DNA of 23,809 nt from a virus (IMGVR_UViG_3300037189_027064:1-23809); one strand, 5' to 3'; positions 1 to 5,762 are shown, numbered from the stretch's first letter. Program-made: numbers and translations. Notes: generated by a model not told the origin, from the letters alone.

Positions 1-1
1 C

Positions 2-319
2 GATCTGCACAAAGATGCCTACGGTTTCCGCCCCAGCGAACTGTTCTGGGAAGAGTGGATCGGGGCTACGGATGCTGAGCGGCAGGCCATCTGGGACAGT
101 CTGGAGCGGGCCTTGGAGGTCAGCATGGAGATCGAGCGGGAGAACGAGCAGCGGGCCATTGACAGGTTCGAGGCCCTGGTCCGGGTGAACATTGACGCAG
201 GTGCAGAGGACCGTGAGACCGCACTGCGCTGGATCATGGATGCCAGCCGTGCCAATGGTGACTGGGAGTACCTGTGCTGGGAGTACAGTCTGCCATATCG
301 TTACTTTGAGCGGGGTTGA
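2..319 (+). CDS. Hypothetical phage protein, 5' end outside the window
   Basis: The reading frame is open from base 2 to a TGA at 317-319, giving about 105 visible residues. The true start lies upstream; the ATG at 113 is internal, because the coding sequence before it is equally protein-like (it opens DLHKDAYGFRP). The product is rich in Glu, Asp, Arg and Trp with no signal peptide or membrane segment, so it is probably cytoplasmic and helical. I recognise the DLHKDAYGFRP opening only as a recurrent feature of uncharacterised small phage proteins. The stop codon lies inside the -35 box of the promoter for the next gene. Confidence 0.7.
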   Translation, partial: DLHKDAYGFRPSELFWEEWIGATDAERQAIWDSLERALEVSMEIERENEQRAIDRFEALVRVNIDAGAEDRETALRWIMDASRANGDWEYLCWEYSLPYRYFERG

Positions 320-344
320 CAGGTAAATAGTGTGATAGTACAAT
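316..344 (+). promoter_or_regulatory. Sigma70-type early promoter P1
   Basis: TTGACA (316-321), 17-bp spacer, TACAAT (339-344). The -35 box contains the TGA stop of the upstream gene. It drives the secreted protein gene at 368. An ACACTTA string and AGGAG (355-359) follow, as at several other promoters in this module. Confidence 0.85.
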
Positions 345-367
345 GTACACACTTAGGAGAACACGCG

Positions 368-676
368 ATGAAGAAGATTGCACTTGCCCTTGCTCTTACT
401 GCTAGCCTAGTTGGCCATGCTCACGCTCACGGTGGCTATCGTGGTGCGCCAGTTTGGGGTGCTGTGGCAGCAGGTGCGATCCTCGGTGCTGCCATTGCCG
501 GTGCCCCAGTATATGCTGCTCCTCCCGTGTATGTTGCTCCACAACCAGTTTATCCTCAAGCAGTATATCCCCAAACTCAAGGTTGCCCATATGGCACCTA
601 CCCGTCCTATACTGCCGTGACTACCTATGATGCCTACGGAAGAGCATATAGCCAATATCAATTGACCTGCCGATAA
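368..676 (+). CDS. Small secreted Gly/Pro/Tyr-rich protein
   Basis: 102 aa. The ATG at 368 is chosen because AGGAG lies at 355-359 and the in-frame GTG at 332 lies upstream of the promoter's -10 box. The N-terminus is a classic Sec signal peptide (MKKIALALALTASL core) with a signal peptidase I site after AHA, about residue 20. The mature part has a Gly/Ala-rich hydrophobic stretch, then a low-complexity segment of repeated PVY/VAP/YPQ units, and two Cys near the C-terminus (one in CPYGTYP, one in LTCR), which could form a disulphide. It would be exported to the periplasm or outer surface. It resembles small bacterial exported proteins more than phage structural proteins, so host origin is possible. 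Function unknown. Confidence 0.8.
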   Translation: MKKIALALALTASLVGHAHAHGGYRGAPVWGAVAAGAILGAAIAGAPVYAAPPVYVAPQPVYPQAVYPQTQGCPYGTYPSYTAVTTYDAYGRAYSQYQLTCR

Positions 677-697
677 ACTATTAATTTTATACACAAT

Positions 698-774
698 ACC
701 ACCGTGGTCTAATTGAATAAGGCAACGCTCTTCTAAAGCGTACGATGTGAGTTTGAATCTCGCCGGTGGTACCA
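698..774 (+). tRNA. tRNA-Arg, anticodon UCU
   Basis: Full cloverleaf by hand. Acceptor 698-704 pairs with 764-770 (7 of 7). D stem 707-710/720-723; D loop AATTGAATA lacks the usual GG. Anticodon stem 725-729/737-741 is perfect, loop CTTCTAA with anticodon TCT at 732-734. Variable loop is 5 nt. T stem 747-751/759-763 with loop TTTGAAT. Discriminator A771 and CCA encoded at 772-774. It decodes AGA/AGG. A TTGACC at 662-667 with TTTATA at 686-691 (18-bp spacer) could be a weak promoter. Confidence 0.93.
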
Positions 775-788
775 ATTCTATTCATAGG

Positions 789-817
789 TATAAATACTTC
801 TAACAACCACTTAGAAG
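789..817 (+). promoter_or_regulatory. T4-type late promoter overlapping a 5' hairpin of the HNH gene
   Basis: TATAAATA (789-796) is the exact T4 late promoter core. A 7-bp inverted repeat follows directly: CTTCTAA (797-803), 7-nt loop, TTAGAAG (811-817). The right arm carries the only purine-rich Shine-Dalgarno candidate before the ATG at 827. With the core at -13 to -6, late transcription would start near 802, inside the left arm, so late mRNA could not form the hairpin while read-through mRNA could. Confidence 0.6.
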
Positions 818-826
818 TTAGAACTT

Positions 827-1513
827 ATGAATTATACCAAAATATACGATCGACTTATACTACGAGCACAATCTAGACTTCAAAGTAAAGGCGAGTATTA
901 TGAAAAACATCATATTATACCTCGATGCCTCAGTGGCACAGACGAGAAAGAAAATCTCGTCTCTCTTACCGCTAGAGAACATTTTATAGCACACCTTTGT
1001 CTTGTTAAGATTCATCCAGGTAACGGCTCATTAGTTAGAGCCGCTATGATGATGGCTTGTGAAAGCACTAATCAGAATCGCTCTGCTAATCGAGTATACG
1101 AATGGTTAAGAATAAAGCACTCAAAAGCAATGAGTCAATCACAGACCGGAAAAGGAAATAGCCAGTTCGGAACAAGTTGGATTTTTAACCAAACGACCAA
1201 TACTAATAAGAAAGTCCCAAATGACCAAATATCAAATTATTTGGAATCAGGATGGATTAAAGGAAGAGATGTAAAGTTCTATACCTGTGCGGTTTGTTTA
1301 AAATCTTTTAGTCATCATTTTAAAAAGAACACCTGTAGCAGTAAATGTTCTAAAATAGACAAACGACCGTTTCAAGTATTTGAAGGTAGAGAGCAAGAAT
1401 TCTTAGATCATTATCAAAATCTTAAAAGTATGAACAAGGCGTTACAGGCTATGGGATTCAAAGGAGCAATAAGTCACTACTACAAGTGGGCTAGATCAGT
1501 GCTTGACAAGTAG
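827..1513 (+). CDS. HNH homing-type endonuclease
   Basis: 228 aa. The N-terminal half holds an HNH nuclease core: EKHHIIPRC (about 26-34, catalytic HH), then ENLVSLTAREHFIAH (about 42-56) with the motif Asn and His, typical of phage free-standing HNH enzymes. Residues about 115-147 (GTSWIF ... SGWIKGR) resemble the short DNA-binding motifs between nuclease and C-terminal parts of such proteins. Four Cys (154, 157, 170, 174) form a probable zinc ribbon. The C-terminus (about 190-228) may be a helical DNA-binding tail. It would make a site-specific DNA break to spread its own gene. It is a single gene inserted between a tRNA and the early promoter of the next gene, and is less GC-rich than the small genes around it, which fits transfer. 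Confidence 0.88.
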   Translation: MNYTKIYDRLILRAQSRLQSKGEYYEKHHIIPRCLSGTDEKENLVSLTAREHFIAHLCLVKIHPGNGSLVRAAMMMACESTNQNRSANRVYEWLRIKHSKAMSQSQTGKGNSQFGTSWIFNQTTNTNKKVPNDQISNYLESGWIKGRDVKFYTCAVCLKSFSHHFKKNTCSSKCSKIDKRPFQVFEGREQEFLDHYQNLKSMNKALQAMGFKGAISHYYKWARSVLDK

Positions 1514-1531
1514 ATAATTTTTTGTTATAAT
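1503..1531 (+). promoter_or_regulatory. Sigma70-type early promoter P2
   Basis: TTGACA (1503-1508), 17-bp spacer, TATAAT (1526-1531): perfect consensus. The -35 box encodes the last residues (Leu-Asp) of the HNH protein, whose stop is at 1511-1513. Drives the gene at 1566. Confidence 0.9.
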
Positions 1532-1565
1532 CATCAAAACTTAAACTAGAAAGGAAATAAAGAAA

Positions 1566-1712
1566 GTGCCTAAAATTCCAACTCATCAGATCCTCGATGA
1601 CGAATGGGATGAGCCTAGAACCAAACAAGGCGTCAAACGCCTGCCCAAGCAGGACAAAGAATGGGAAGACCAACGCCGCGATGCTTGGCGTAAGAAGAAC
1701 CGACAAGACTAA
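1566..1712 (+). CDS. Small charged hypothetical protein
   Basis: 48 aa from a GTG start at 1566 with AAGGA at 1551-1555 upstream, and a perfect promoter before it. The sequence is almost all polar or charged (begins MPKIPTHQILDDEWDEP, ends RKKNRQD), acidic in the first third and strongly basic at the end. No Cys, no membrane segment. The basic tail could bind nucleic acid or a host protein, but I do not recognise the family. Short host-takeover proteins of this kind are typical of T4-like early regions. Coding status rests on the promoter, ribosome site and clean placement between neighbours. Confidence 0.65.
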   Translation: MPKIPTHQILDDEWDEPRTKQGVKRLPKQDKEWEDQRRDAWRKKNRQD

Positions 1713-1734
1713 CACACACTGAGAGAGTATACAC

Positions 1735-1881
1735 ATGAACAAACCAGGAACTCAACAACCATCCAGCACCGGCGGCACTATTACCTATACCAAGACCGGA
1801 CTGGTACACACAGCGGGCAAACATTTCAGTGGATCCACCGCCGAAGCAGATAAACCAAAAACTCCTAAAAAGAAAGGTTGA
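1735..1881 (+). CDS. Small Gly/Thr/Ser-rich hypothetical protein
   Basis: 48 aa from ATG 1735, preceded by GAGAG, stop TGA 1879-1881. The N-terminal part is rich in Gly, Thr, Ser and Gln (NKPGTQQPSSTGGT) and the C-terminus is Lys/Pro-rich (KPKTPKKKG). It looks disordered and has no recognisable fold. It follows the 1566 gene by 22 nt and is probably on the same transcript. Its stop codon lies in the -35 box of the next promoter. Function unknown. Confidence 0.6.
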   Translation: MNKPGTQQPSSTGGTITYTKTGLVHTAGKHFSGSTAEADKPKTPKKKG

Positions 1882-1906
1882 CTTTAGGCAGTCTTGATCG
1901 TATAAT
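1878..1906 (+). promoter_or_regulatory. Sigma70-type early promoter P3
   Basis: TTGACT (1878-1883), 17-bp spacer, TATAAT (1901-1906). The -35 contains the TGA of the preceding small gene. ACACTTA follows at 1913-1919, as at P1. Drives the AAA+ ATPase operon at 1943. Confidence 0.85.
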
Positions 1907-1942
1907 ACACAGACACTTAAATAATATTGAAAGGAAACAGAT

Positions 1943-2806
1943 ATGGCCCGTCCAGCAAAGAGTTCAGCAAGTGTAACCGTACTTGAGTTTGATACCGAAG
2001 CGATCAAACGCCGTGAACAAGAAGTGGCTCGTGAATCCGATGAGCAGATTCTTGAGCGACTGGCAGAACGGTTTGACATCCTAGACCACATGACCAAGGC
2101 TGTTAAGAGCGGTACCGTGCGTGCTATGATTGTATCAGGTCCCCCGGGTGTGGGCAAGAGTTTTGGTGTTGAGCGTGTGCTGGAGCGTGATGGTCTACTG
2201 GATCAGATCGCAGAACGCAAACCCAAATATGAAATTGTCAAGGGTGCTATGAGTGCCATTGGTCTATACAAGAAACTCTATGAGTTCAGTGCCAAAGGCA
2301 ATGTTGTGGTGTTTGATGACTGCGACAGTATTCTTATGGAAGACCTGGCCCTGAACATTCTCAAAGGTGCCCTGGACAGCAGCAAAAAGCGATTTATCAG
2401 TTGGAACACGGACAGCAGGATTCTGCGATCAGAAGGTATTCCAGATCGCTTTGAATTCAAGGGTGCTGCAATCTTTATTACCAATATCAAGTTTGAGCAT
2501 GTTCGATCAAAGAAACTGAAAGATCACTTGGATGCACTAGAAAGCCGCTGCCACTACATTGATCTGCAGATGGACACACAGCGAGAAAAGATTCTCCGTA
2601 TCAAACAGATTATCAGCACTGGGATGCTGGACGAATACGAGTTTGAAGACTGTGTTAAAGATGAATTGGTTGACTTTATCGATCAGAACAAAGATCAACT
2701 GCGTGAATTGAGTCTGCGTATGGTACTCAAGATTGCAGATCTACGTAAGAGTTTTCCAACCAAATGGCAGTCAATGGTACGCACAACCTGTATGCGGCGT
2801 GTATGA
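1943..2806 (+). CDS. AAA+ family ATPase
   Basis: 287 aa, ATG 1943 with GAAAGGAAA upstream. Walker A GPPGVGKS at 66-73; Walker B VVVFDD at 121-126; a sensor-1-like Asn in FITNIKF (about 178-184); Arg residues near 187-205 (HVRSKK, ESRC) may be arginine fingers. The N-terminal 50 residues are helical and charged. This is the layout of a single-domain AAA+ motor that hydrolyses ATP to remodel a protein or nucleic-acid partner. Many T4-like phages carry such an ATPase among their small early genes, with unknown partner. It overlaps the next, membrane-protein gene by 4 nt (ATGA), so the two are translationally coupled. Confidence 0.85.
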   Translation: MARPAKSSASVTVLEFDTEAIKRREQEVARESDEQILERLAERFDILDHMTKAVKSGTVRAMIVSGPPGVGKSFGVERVLERDGLLDQIAERKPKYEIVKGAMSAIGLYKKLYEFSAKGNVVVFDDCDSILMEDLALNILKGALDSSKKRFISWNTDSRILRSEGIPDRFEFKGAAIFITNIKFEHVRSKKLKDHLDALESRCHYIDLQMDTQREKILRIKQIISTGMLDEYEFEDCVKDELVDFIDQNKDQLRELSLRMVLKIADLRKSFPTKWQSMVRTTCMRRV

Positions 2807-3045
2807 ACCAGAGATATATTCAAACAGGTCTAGCCCTGATTCTTATGGTAGCGGTACTGTCCCTGTTGGGAGCCGACCTAGACAGCCCGCATTCCTGGGC
2901 TGTTTGGTCTATCCTAGCCCTAGCAGTGGTTCTAGAGTATTTGGCCTACATCCAAGGTATCAATCGGGGCATTGAAATGTACCTAACTCTTACACCAGAA
3001 CAACAGCAAGAAATCAATCGAATTATTCGGGACAACGAAGAATGA
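2803..3045 (+). CDS. Small two-helix membrane protein
   Basis: 80 aa. The ATG at 2803 is chosen because it overlaps the ATPase stop (ATGA); an earlier in-frame ATG at 2764 lies well inside the ATPase gene. Two hydrophobic segments (about residues 6-24 and 32-50) with a short polar turn predict an inner-membrane hairpin, followed by a charged cytoplasmic tail with a Glu/Gln-rich helix. Coupling to the AAA+ gene suggests, without proving, that the ATPase acts at the membrane. Next gene overlaps by 4 nt. Confidence 0.75.
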   Translation: MNQRYIQTGLALILMVAVLSLLGADLDSPHSWAVWSILALAVVLEYLAYIQGINRGIEMYLTLTPEQQQEINRIIRDNEE

Positions 3046-3251
3046 GTACCTGCGAGTGGAGAAGCGGCTGTGATCATCCAGCCCTAGAAGGCAAGAGTTA
3101 CTGTGAAGAACACGTTTGGTTAGTATATCAAAAAGGCAGTGCCCTGAGTAAACGCAAAAAGGATATCAGAGTGGCCAATCGTGTTCATGAACTAGAGAGT
3201 CTGATCAATGATGCGGTTGCTGAGTTGATAGACGAAGGATACTATATCTGA
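3042..3251 (+). CDS. Small putative zinc-binding protein
   Basis: 69 aa, ATG 3042 overlapping the previous stop. C4, C10, C21 and H24 (C-x5-C-x10-C-x2-H) form a probable zinc site in the N-terminal third. The rest is a Lys/Arg-rich then acidic helix ending DEGYYI. I recognise this only as a recurrent short phage protein with no established function; nucleic-acid or protein binding is possible. Third gene of the ATPase run. A 6-bp inverted repeat (CTGAGA 3248-3253, TCTCAG 3269-3274) overlaps its stop but lacks a T-run, so I do not call a terminator. Confidence 0.75.
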   Translation: MSTCEWRSGCDHPALEGKSYCEEHVWLVYQKGSALSKRKKDIRVANRVHELESLINDAVAELIDEGYYI

Positions 3252-3298
3252 GACAACTTCAATTCTTTTCTCAGCTGTGCCTGTATTTGGCTAAATTT

Positions 3299-3397
3299 AT
3301 GTTGATCATTATGATTGTGATACAGATAGTCAAATGGGCAGGTCGCGAGCAAGAACCAAGAATAGAGGAAGATACCTATGAACGACAATCGAATTGA
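3299..3397 (+). CDS. Possible 32-aa hydrophobic-N-terminus peptide
   Basis: ATG 3299 to TGA 3395-3397: a very hydrophobic start (MLIIMIVIQIVKW), then a charged tail. It fills the gap between two genes and overlaps the next start by 20 nt. No good ribosome site is visible and a second ATG (3311) is possible, so this is weakly supported. Confidence 0.3.
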   Translation: MLIIMIVIQIVKWAGREQEPRIEEDTYERQSN

Positions 3398-3680
3398 ACC
3401 TGTGCTAACAGCCACCCAGACCATGCCCAGTATACTGGATACCTTTTCAGATCGTGAACGAGAGTTGCTCAAACAGAACAAGCGGCTAAGAGAATTAGTA
3501 GTCGCAGTGGCTGATCGACTACGACCCGGATGGCGGACCCAGGGATTTGGTTTCGAATCCAGTTGGATGCTGGAAGACATTGACAGCCTAGATCGGGACC
3601 GTGTTAATCTGGAAAGAGGTATGGGCAATCTACTGGAAGTGATCGCACACTACGAAAGGAAGATAAACGATGCCCCGTGA
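3378..3680 (+). CDS. Hypothetical protein, coiled-coil-like
   Basis: 100 aa, ATG 3378 with GAGGAAG at 3365-3371. Residues about 24-48 (RERELLKQNKRLRELV) have heptad-like hydrophobic spacing and probably form a coiled coil. The central part has a Gly/Trp/Phe-rich turn (GWRTQGFGFESSW) and the C-terminus returns to helix. No cofactor or catalytic motif seen. Cytoplasmic. Overlaps the following gene by 11 nt. Confidence 0.7.
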   Translation: MNDNRIEPVLTATQTMPSILDTFSDRERELLKQNKRLRELVVAVADRLRPGWRTQGFGFESSWMLEDIDSLDRDRVNLERGMGNLLEVIAHYERKINDAP

Positions 3681-4089
3681 AACTAAAACCCAGAAACTGG
3701 AAAAGAAACGTCAGCAAGAGTTTGAGCAGTGGAATCAGTTTTGGCTAACCTATCCAGATCGTCTAGCACTCCTAATCTATGGTTATGGGCAAGAGTTTGC
3801 TGAACAGAGTTATACTGTGAGCAAATTTGAATCCGATGAGGGTGTATGGTTTCATCTCAGTGCAGGCTCTGATATCTGGGGTCTACCCCTTAATCTACAG
3901 GCCGAAACAGATCGTATTCTAGCCGGAGAACCCATTAACACAGATCTAATCTACCAATTGGAGAGTGCAGAGAGTGCGCTATGGCGTGCTCAACAGTCTC
4001 GCGATGAAGAACAGCGACTGAAGGAAGTTCGTGCTCAAGCATTGGCCAAACTGTCAGAAGAAGAACGAGCTCTGCTGGGTTTAGAATGA
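3670..4089 (+). CDS. Hypothetical protein
   Basis: 139 aa, ATG 3670 with an AGGAAG-type site (about 3657-3662) just upstream inside the previous gene. The first 20 residues are Lys/Arg/Glu/Gln-rich, the middle is hydrophobic and aromatic (WLTYPDRLALLIYGYG; FESDEGVWFHLSAG) and looks folded, and the last 40 residues are a charged, Glu/Arg/Ala-rich helix. No known motif, signal peptide or membrane segment. Overlaps the next gene by 4 nt (ATGA). Confidence 0.75.
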   Translation: MPRETKTQKLEKKRQQEFEQWNQFWLTYPDRLALLIYGYGQEFAEQSYTVSKFESDEGVWFHLSAGSDIWGLPLNLQAETDRILAGEPINTDLIYQLESAESALWRAQQSRDEEQRLKEVRAQALAKLSEEERALLGLE

Positions 4090-4283
4090 AGAACACCTTC
4101 TTGATCTTAGTACTGGGGTCTATGTTGGTTATTGCGATCACCATATTCAACATCTGGGCCAATCGTGGTCTATACCGTCAATGTCTAGCACAGGGCGGAG
4201 TATACCATCAGAGTGCCGAGGCGTCAAGAAGCCGTTGTACATTTGCCACACAGCCTAAACCGGTTGACAAGACCGGCAGGTAA
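4086..4283 (+). CDS. Small single-pass membrane protein
   Basis: 65 aa, ATG 4086 in an ATGA overlap. Residues 4-23 form one hydrophobic membrane segment (FLILVLGSMLVIAITIF) followed by a soluble domain with two Cys (in YRQCLAQ and SRCTF) that could pair if it faces the periplasm. Lacks a clear signal peptidase site, so it is probably anchored. The next promoter's -35 box lies inside its last codons. Confidence 0.7.
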   Translation: MKNTFLILVLGSMLVIAITIFNIWANRGLYRQCLAQGGVYHQSAEASRSRCTFATQPKPVDKTGR

Positions 4284-4292
4284 TCATATAAT
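4264..4292 (+). promoter_or_regulatory. Sigma70-type early promoter P4
   Basis: TTGACA (4264-4269), 17-bp spacer, TATAAT (4287-4292): perfect consensus. The -35 lies in the last codons of the upstream gene, whose TAA (4281-4283) is in the spacer. Drives the 49-aa gene at 4319. Confidence 0.9.
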
Positions 4293-4318
4293 ACAAGAAC
4301 AGTACACAAGAGGCTGCT

Positions 4319-4468
4319 ATGAAATACATTCTGATCACAAGCCAAGGCCGCGTGATGACCTTTTACTTCAAAAGTATGGCCGAAACTTACCAAAAAACCC
4401 TCGGTGGAGTTGTTGTACCAGAACAACAGATCGAACACATCGAACTGGTTGACATGCCCCAGGAATAG
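4319..4468 (+). CDS. Small hypothetical protein
   Basis: 49 aa from ATG 4319, with AGAGG at 4309-4313 and its own perfect promoter. Composition is that of a small folded alpha/beta protein (MKYILITSQGRVMTFYF opening, acidic end VDMPQE). No Cys and no membrane segment. No family recognised. The last codons overlap the -35 of the following promoter. Confidence 0.7.
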   Translation: MKYILITSQGRVMTFYFKSMAETYQKTLGGVVVPEQQIEHIELVDMPQE

Positions 4469-4477
4469 CAGTACAAT
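4449..4477 (+). promoter_or_regulatory. Sigma70-type early promoter P5
   Basis: TTGACA (4449-4454), 17-bp spacer, TACAAT (4472-4477). The -35 encodes part of the C-terminus of the 49-aa gene; the stop of that gene (4466-4468) lies in the spacer. ACACTAGAGAG follows before the gene at 4504. Confidence 0.85.
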
Positions 4478-4503
4478 ACACACATAGACACTAGAGAGCG
4501 AAT

Positions 4504-4743
4504 ATGACAAACGAACTTCTTTCAGCAGATCAAAGACTTTCCATTTGGGGCGATCGCCTCAAGTATCACGATTGGTATTACGATTACAGTGACGACCATC
4601 GTGTGTGGTCAAGAGGAGACCAAGATAACAGGTGGATCCAAAGCGAGAAGGCGTACCTAAACAGTATGGGACTTGAAGTAGAGGTACAGGCTCTTTGGGA
4701 TCAGTATTGCCCGTGGAGCAGGACCAACGGTCAACCCCAGTGA
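4504..4743 (+). CDS. Small Trp/Tyr/Asp-rich hypothetical protein
   Basis: 79 aa, ATG 4504 with GAGAG about 8 nt upstream and promoter P5. Notable for seven Trp and many Tyr/Asp (KYHDWYYDYSDDHRVW). No membrane segment or catalytic motif. Acidic aromatic small proteins of this sort often bind and inhibit host proteins, but that is inference. First gene of a run of four closely spaced genes (4504-5309). Confidence 0.7.
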   Translation: MTNELLSADQRLSIWGDRLKYHDWYYDYSDDHRVWSRGDQDNRWIQSEKAYLNSMGLEVEVQALWDQYCPWSRTNGQPQ

Positions 4744-4744
4744 A

Positions 4745-4960
4745 ATGGGCACAGGAGTGAGTTATACCGTATACCAGTTTACTGAAGTTCAGCTCAAGAT
4801 CATACACGATTTCATGGAACTGAGCCCGTGGGGTCCTCGTGACGCTTACTGCTGGTTCAAGGGTCTCAAGAGCACTGAGTCAGTTCGCACTGGTGAGGTA
4901 GAAGACTTTGCCTGTGCGTTCTACACACAATACAATCGAACTTACGGAAGGACCTATTAA
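4745..4960 (+). CDS. Small hypothetical protein
   Basis: 71 aa from ATG 4745, one base after the previous stop. The ribosome-site candidate is weak, so it may depend on translational coupling. Contains YQFTEVQLKIIHDFM (probable helix) and a Trp/Tyr/Cys-rich centre (SPWGPRDAYCWFKGL). No known motif. Two bases separate its stop from the next start. Confidence 0.7.
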   Translation: MGTGVSYTVYQFTEVQLKIIHDFMELSPWGPRDAYCWFKGLKSTESVRTGEVEDFACAFYTQYNRTYGRTY

Positions 4961-4962
4961 CT

Positions 4963-5157
4963 ATGAACAAACAGTGGTGCGATCCCCCAGAGGGTTGGCG
5001 TTATGGTTTTCCCAAGATCTGGGATCCTAGCCAAGAACCTAATTACACAGAGTGGTTGATCAAAGAAGGCTATCCTAAACAGGAGATTGATCGACTGGGC
5101 AATAACTTCTGGAGCCGACATTGGGCAGTAACACCCGAAGAGGAGGACGATGCATGA
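4963..5157 (+). CDS. Small hypothetical protein
   Basis: 64 aa, ATG 4963. The upstream GGAAGG (4947-4952) is a plausible ribosome site. Trp-rich, with PPEGWRYGFPKIWDP near the start and an acidic end (PEEEDDA). The middle (TEWLIKEGYPKQEIDRLG) looks like a small helix-turn-helix-sized helical pair, but I cannot claim DNA binding. Overlaps the next gene by 4 nt; its last codons carry the AGGAGG of that gene. Confidence 0.7.
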   Translation: MNKQWCDPPEGWRYGFPKIWDPSQEPNYTEWLIKEGYPKQEIDRLGNNFWSRHWAVTPEEEDDA

Positions 5158-5309
5158 GTTATGTCCTAGTCCTAATTCTAACTGCCACAGGCACTATTAC
5201 AACCATAGAGGGCTTTGGTTCGGAAACTGCTTGCCAATGGGCAGCCCGCCGGTTCCAAGATCAGGCCCGCCCTACTCAGGCCCAGGCCCTGTGCGTGACC
5301 AAAAGTTGA
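5154..5309 (+). CDS. Small exported or membrane-anchored protein
   Basis: 51 aa. ATG 5154 chosen over an earlier in-frame start at 5121 because it sits in an ATGA overlap with a perfect AGGAGG at 5141-5146. The N-terminus (MSYVLVLILTATGTITTI) is hydrophobic and could be a signal or membrane anchor. The remainder has two Cys (ETACQW, ALCVT), compatible with a disulphide in the periplasm. Function unknown. Confidence 0.65.
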   Translation: MSYVLVLILTATGTITTIEGFGSETACQWAARRFQDQARPTQAQALCVTKS

Positions 5310-5518
5310 CCACTGAACGAGCCTGTGCTCTGTGCGGAGCACGGGGCCACTCACCCTCAAATTGTCCTTGGAGAAAGATCATGATTTGGCAAATCCGCTA
5401 TCTATACCGGGGCCGCCCTGGATACCTAGAACTGACTGCACCCACTAGATCTCAGGCCCTGCGCCAGGCAAGATTACGAGTCAAAACCATAGTCAGTTAT
5501 CGGCAGATTAGGGGTTGA
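5306..5518 (+). CDS. Zinc-knuckle (CCHC) small protein
   Basis: 70 aa if read from the TTG at 5306, which overlaps the previous stop. Residues 7-20 are an exact CCHC zinc knuckle (C-x2-C-x4-H-x4-C; CALCGARGHSPSNC), a fold known to bind single-stranded nucleic acid, followed by PWR. An in-frame ATG at 5381 has its own GGAG and would make a 45-aa product lacking the knuckle (MIWQIRYLYRGRPGY, basic, Arg-rich). Either one fused gene or nested products are possible; the open frame and perfect motif argue that the knuckle is translated. The stop lies in the -35 of promoter P6. Confidence 0.6.
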   Translation: MTTERACALCGARGHSPSNCPWRKIMIWQIRYLYRGRPGYLELTAPTRSQALRQARLRVKTIVSYRQIRG

Positions 5519-5543
5519 CAACACACTCACAGACTGCTATAAT
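5515..5543 (+). promoter_or_regulatory. Sigma70-type early promoter P6
   Basis: TTGACA (5515-5520), 17-bp spacer, TATAAT (5538-5543): perfect consensus, with the upstream TGA (5516-5518) inside the -35. Drives the acidic protein gene at 5573 and probably the run to 6330. Confidence 0.9.
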
Positions 5544-5572
5544 ACTTGAACACTAACGCAATGGAGCACGAG

Positions 5573-5752
5573 ATGAACGAAGATTTTGAGTGGGATGACT
5601 ATGCTGCTACCGTGGACCACGACTCGGCCTCCGGTGATCGCGACGATGCCACGGATTACTACCCGGATGAATACAGTGACTGCGAATCGGGCAACGAGGA
5701 CAGTTACTTGGATTCGGCCTACGAAGATCGTTATGATCTGGGCGACTACTGA
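5573..5752 (+). CDS. Highly acidic Asp/Glu/Tyr-rich small protein
   Basis: 59 aa from ATG 5573, chosen because GGAG (5563-5566) is well spaced; in-frame TTG 5546 and ATG 5561 are too close to the promoter start. Roughly half of the residues are Asp, Glu or Tyr (ending YEDRYDLGDY), almost no Lys, one Cys. This charge pattern resembles DNA-mimic phage inhibitors, which block host DNA-binding proteins, but only the composition supports that idea. Confidence 0.7.
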   Translation: MNEDFEWDDYAATVDHDSASGDRDDATDYYPDEYSDCESGNEDSYLDSAYEDRYDLGDY

Positions 5753-5762
5753 GGTGCTGACC

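Noticed and set aside
332-367. Upstream extension of the secreted-protein gene
   Set aside because: The GTG at 332 lies before the -10 box at 339-344, so it cannot be in the transcript, and it would mask the signal peptide.
662-691. Promoter for the tRNA (TTGACC and TTTATA)
   Set aside because: Spacer 18 bp and a poor -10; mentioned under the tRNA but not called as a feature.
407-775. 122-codon minus-strand frame
   Set aside because: Covers the secreted-protein gene and the tRNA on the opposite strand; a shadow.
1633-2157. 174-codon minus-strand open frame
   Set aside because: It runs antisense across two small genes, promoter P3 and the AAA+ ATPase start; Ser/Arg-rich composition typical of a shadow frame.
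3248-3274. CTGAGA/TCTCAG inverted repeat as a terminator
   Set aside because: Only 6 bp, 15-nt loop and no T-run after it.
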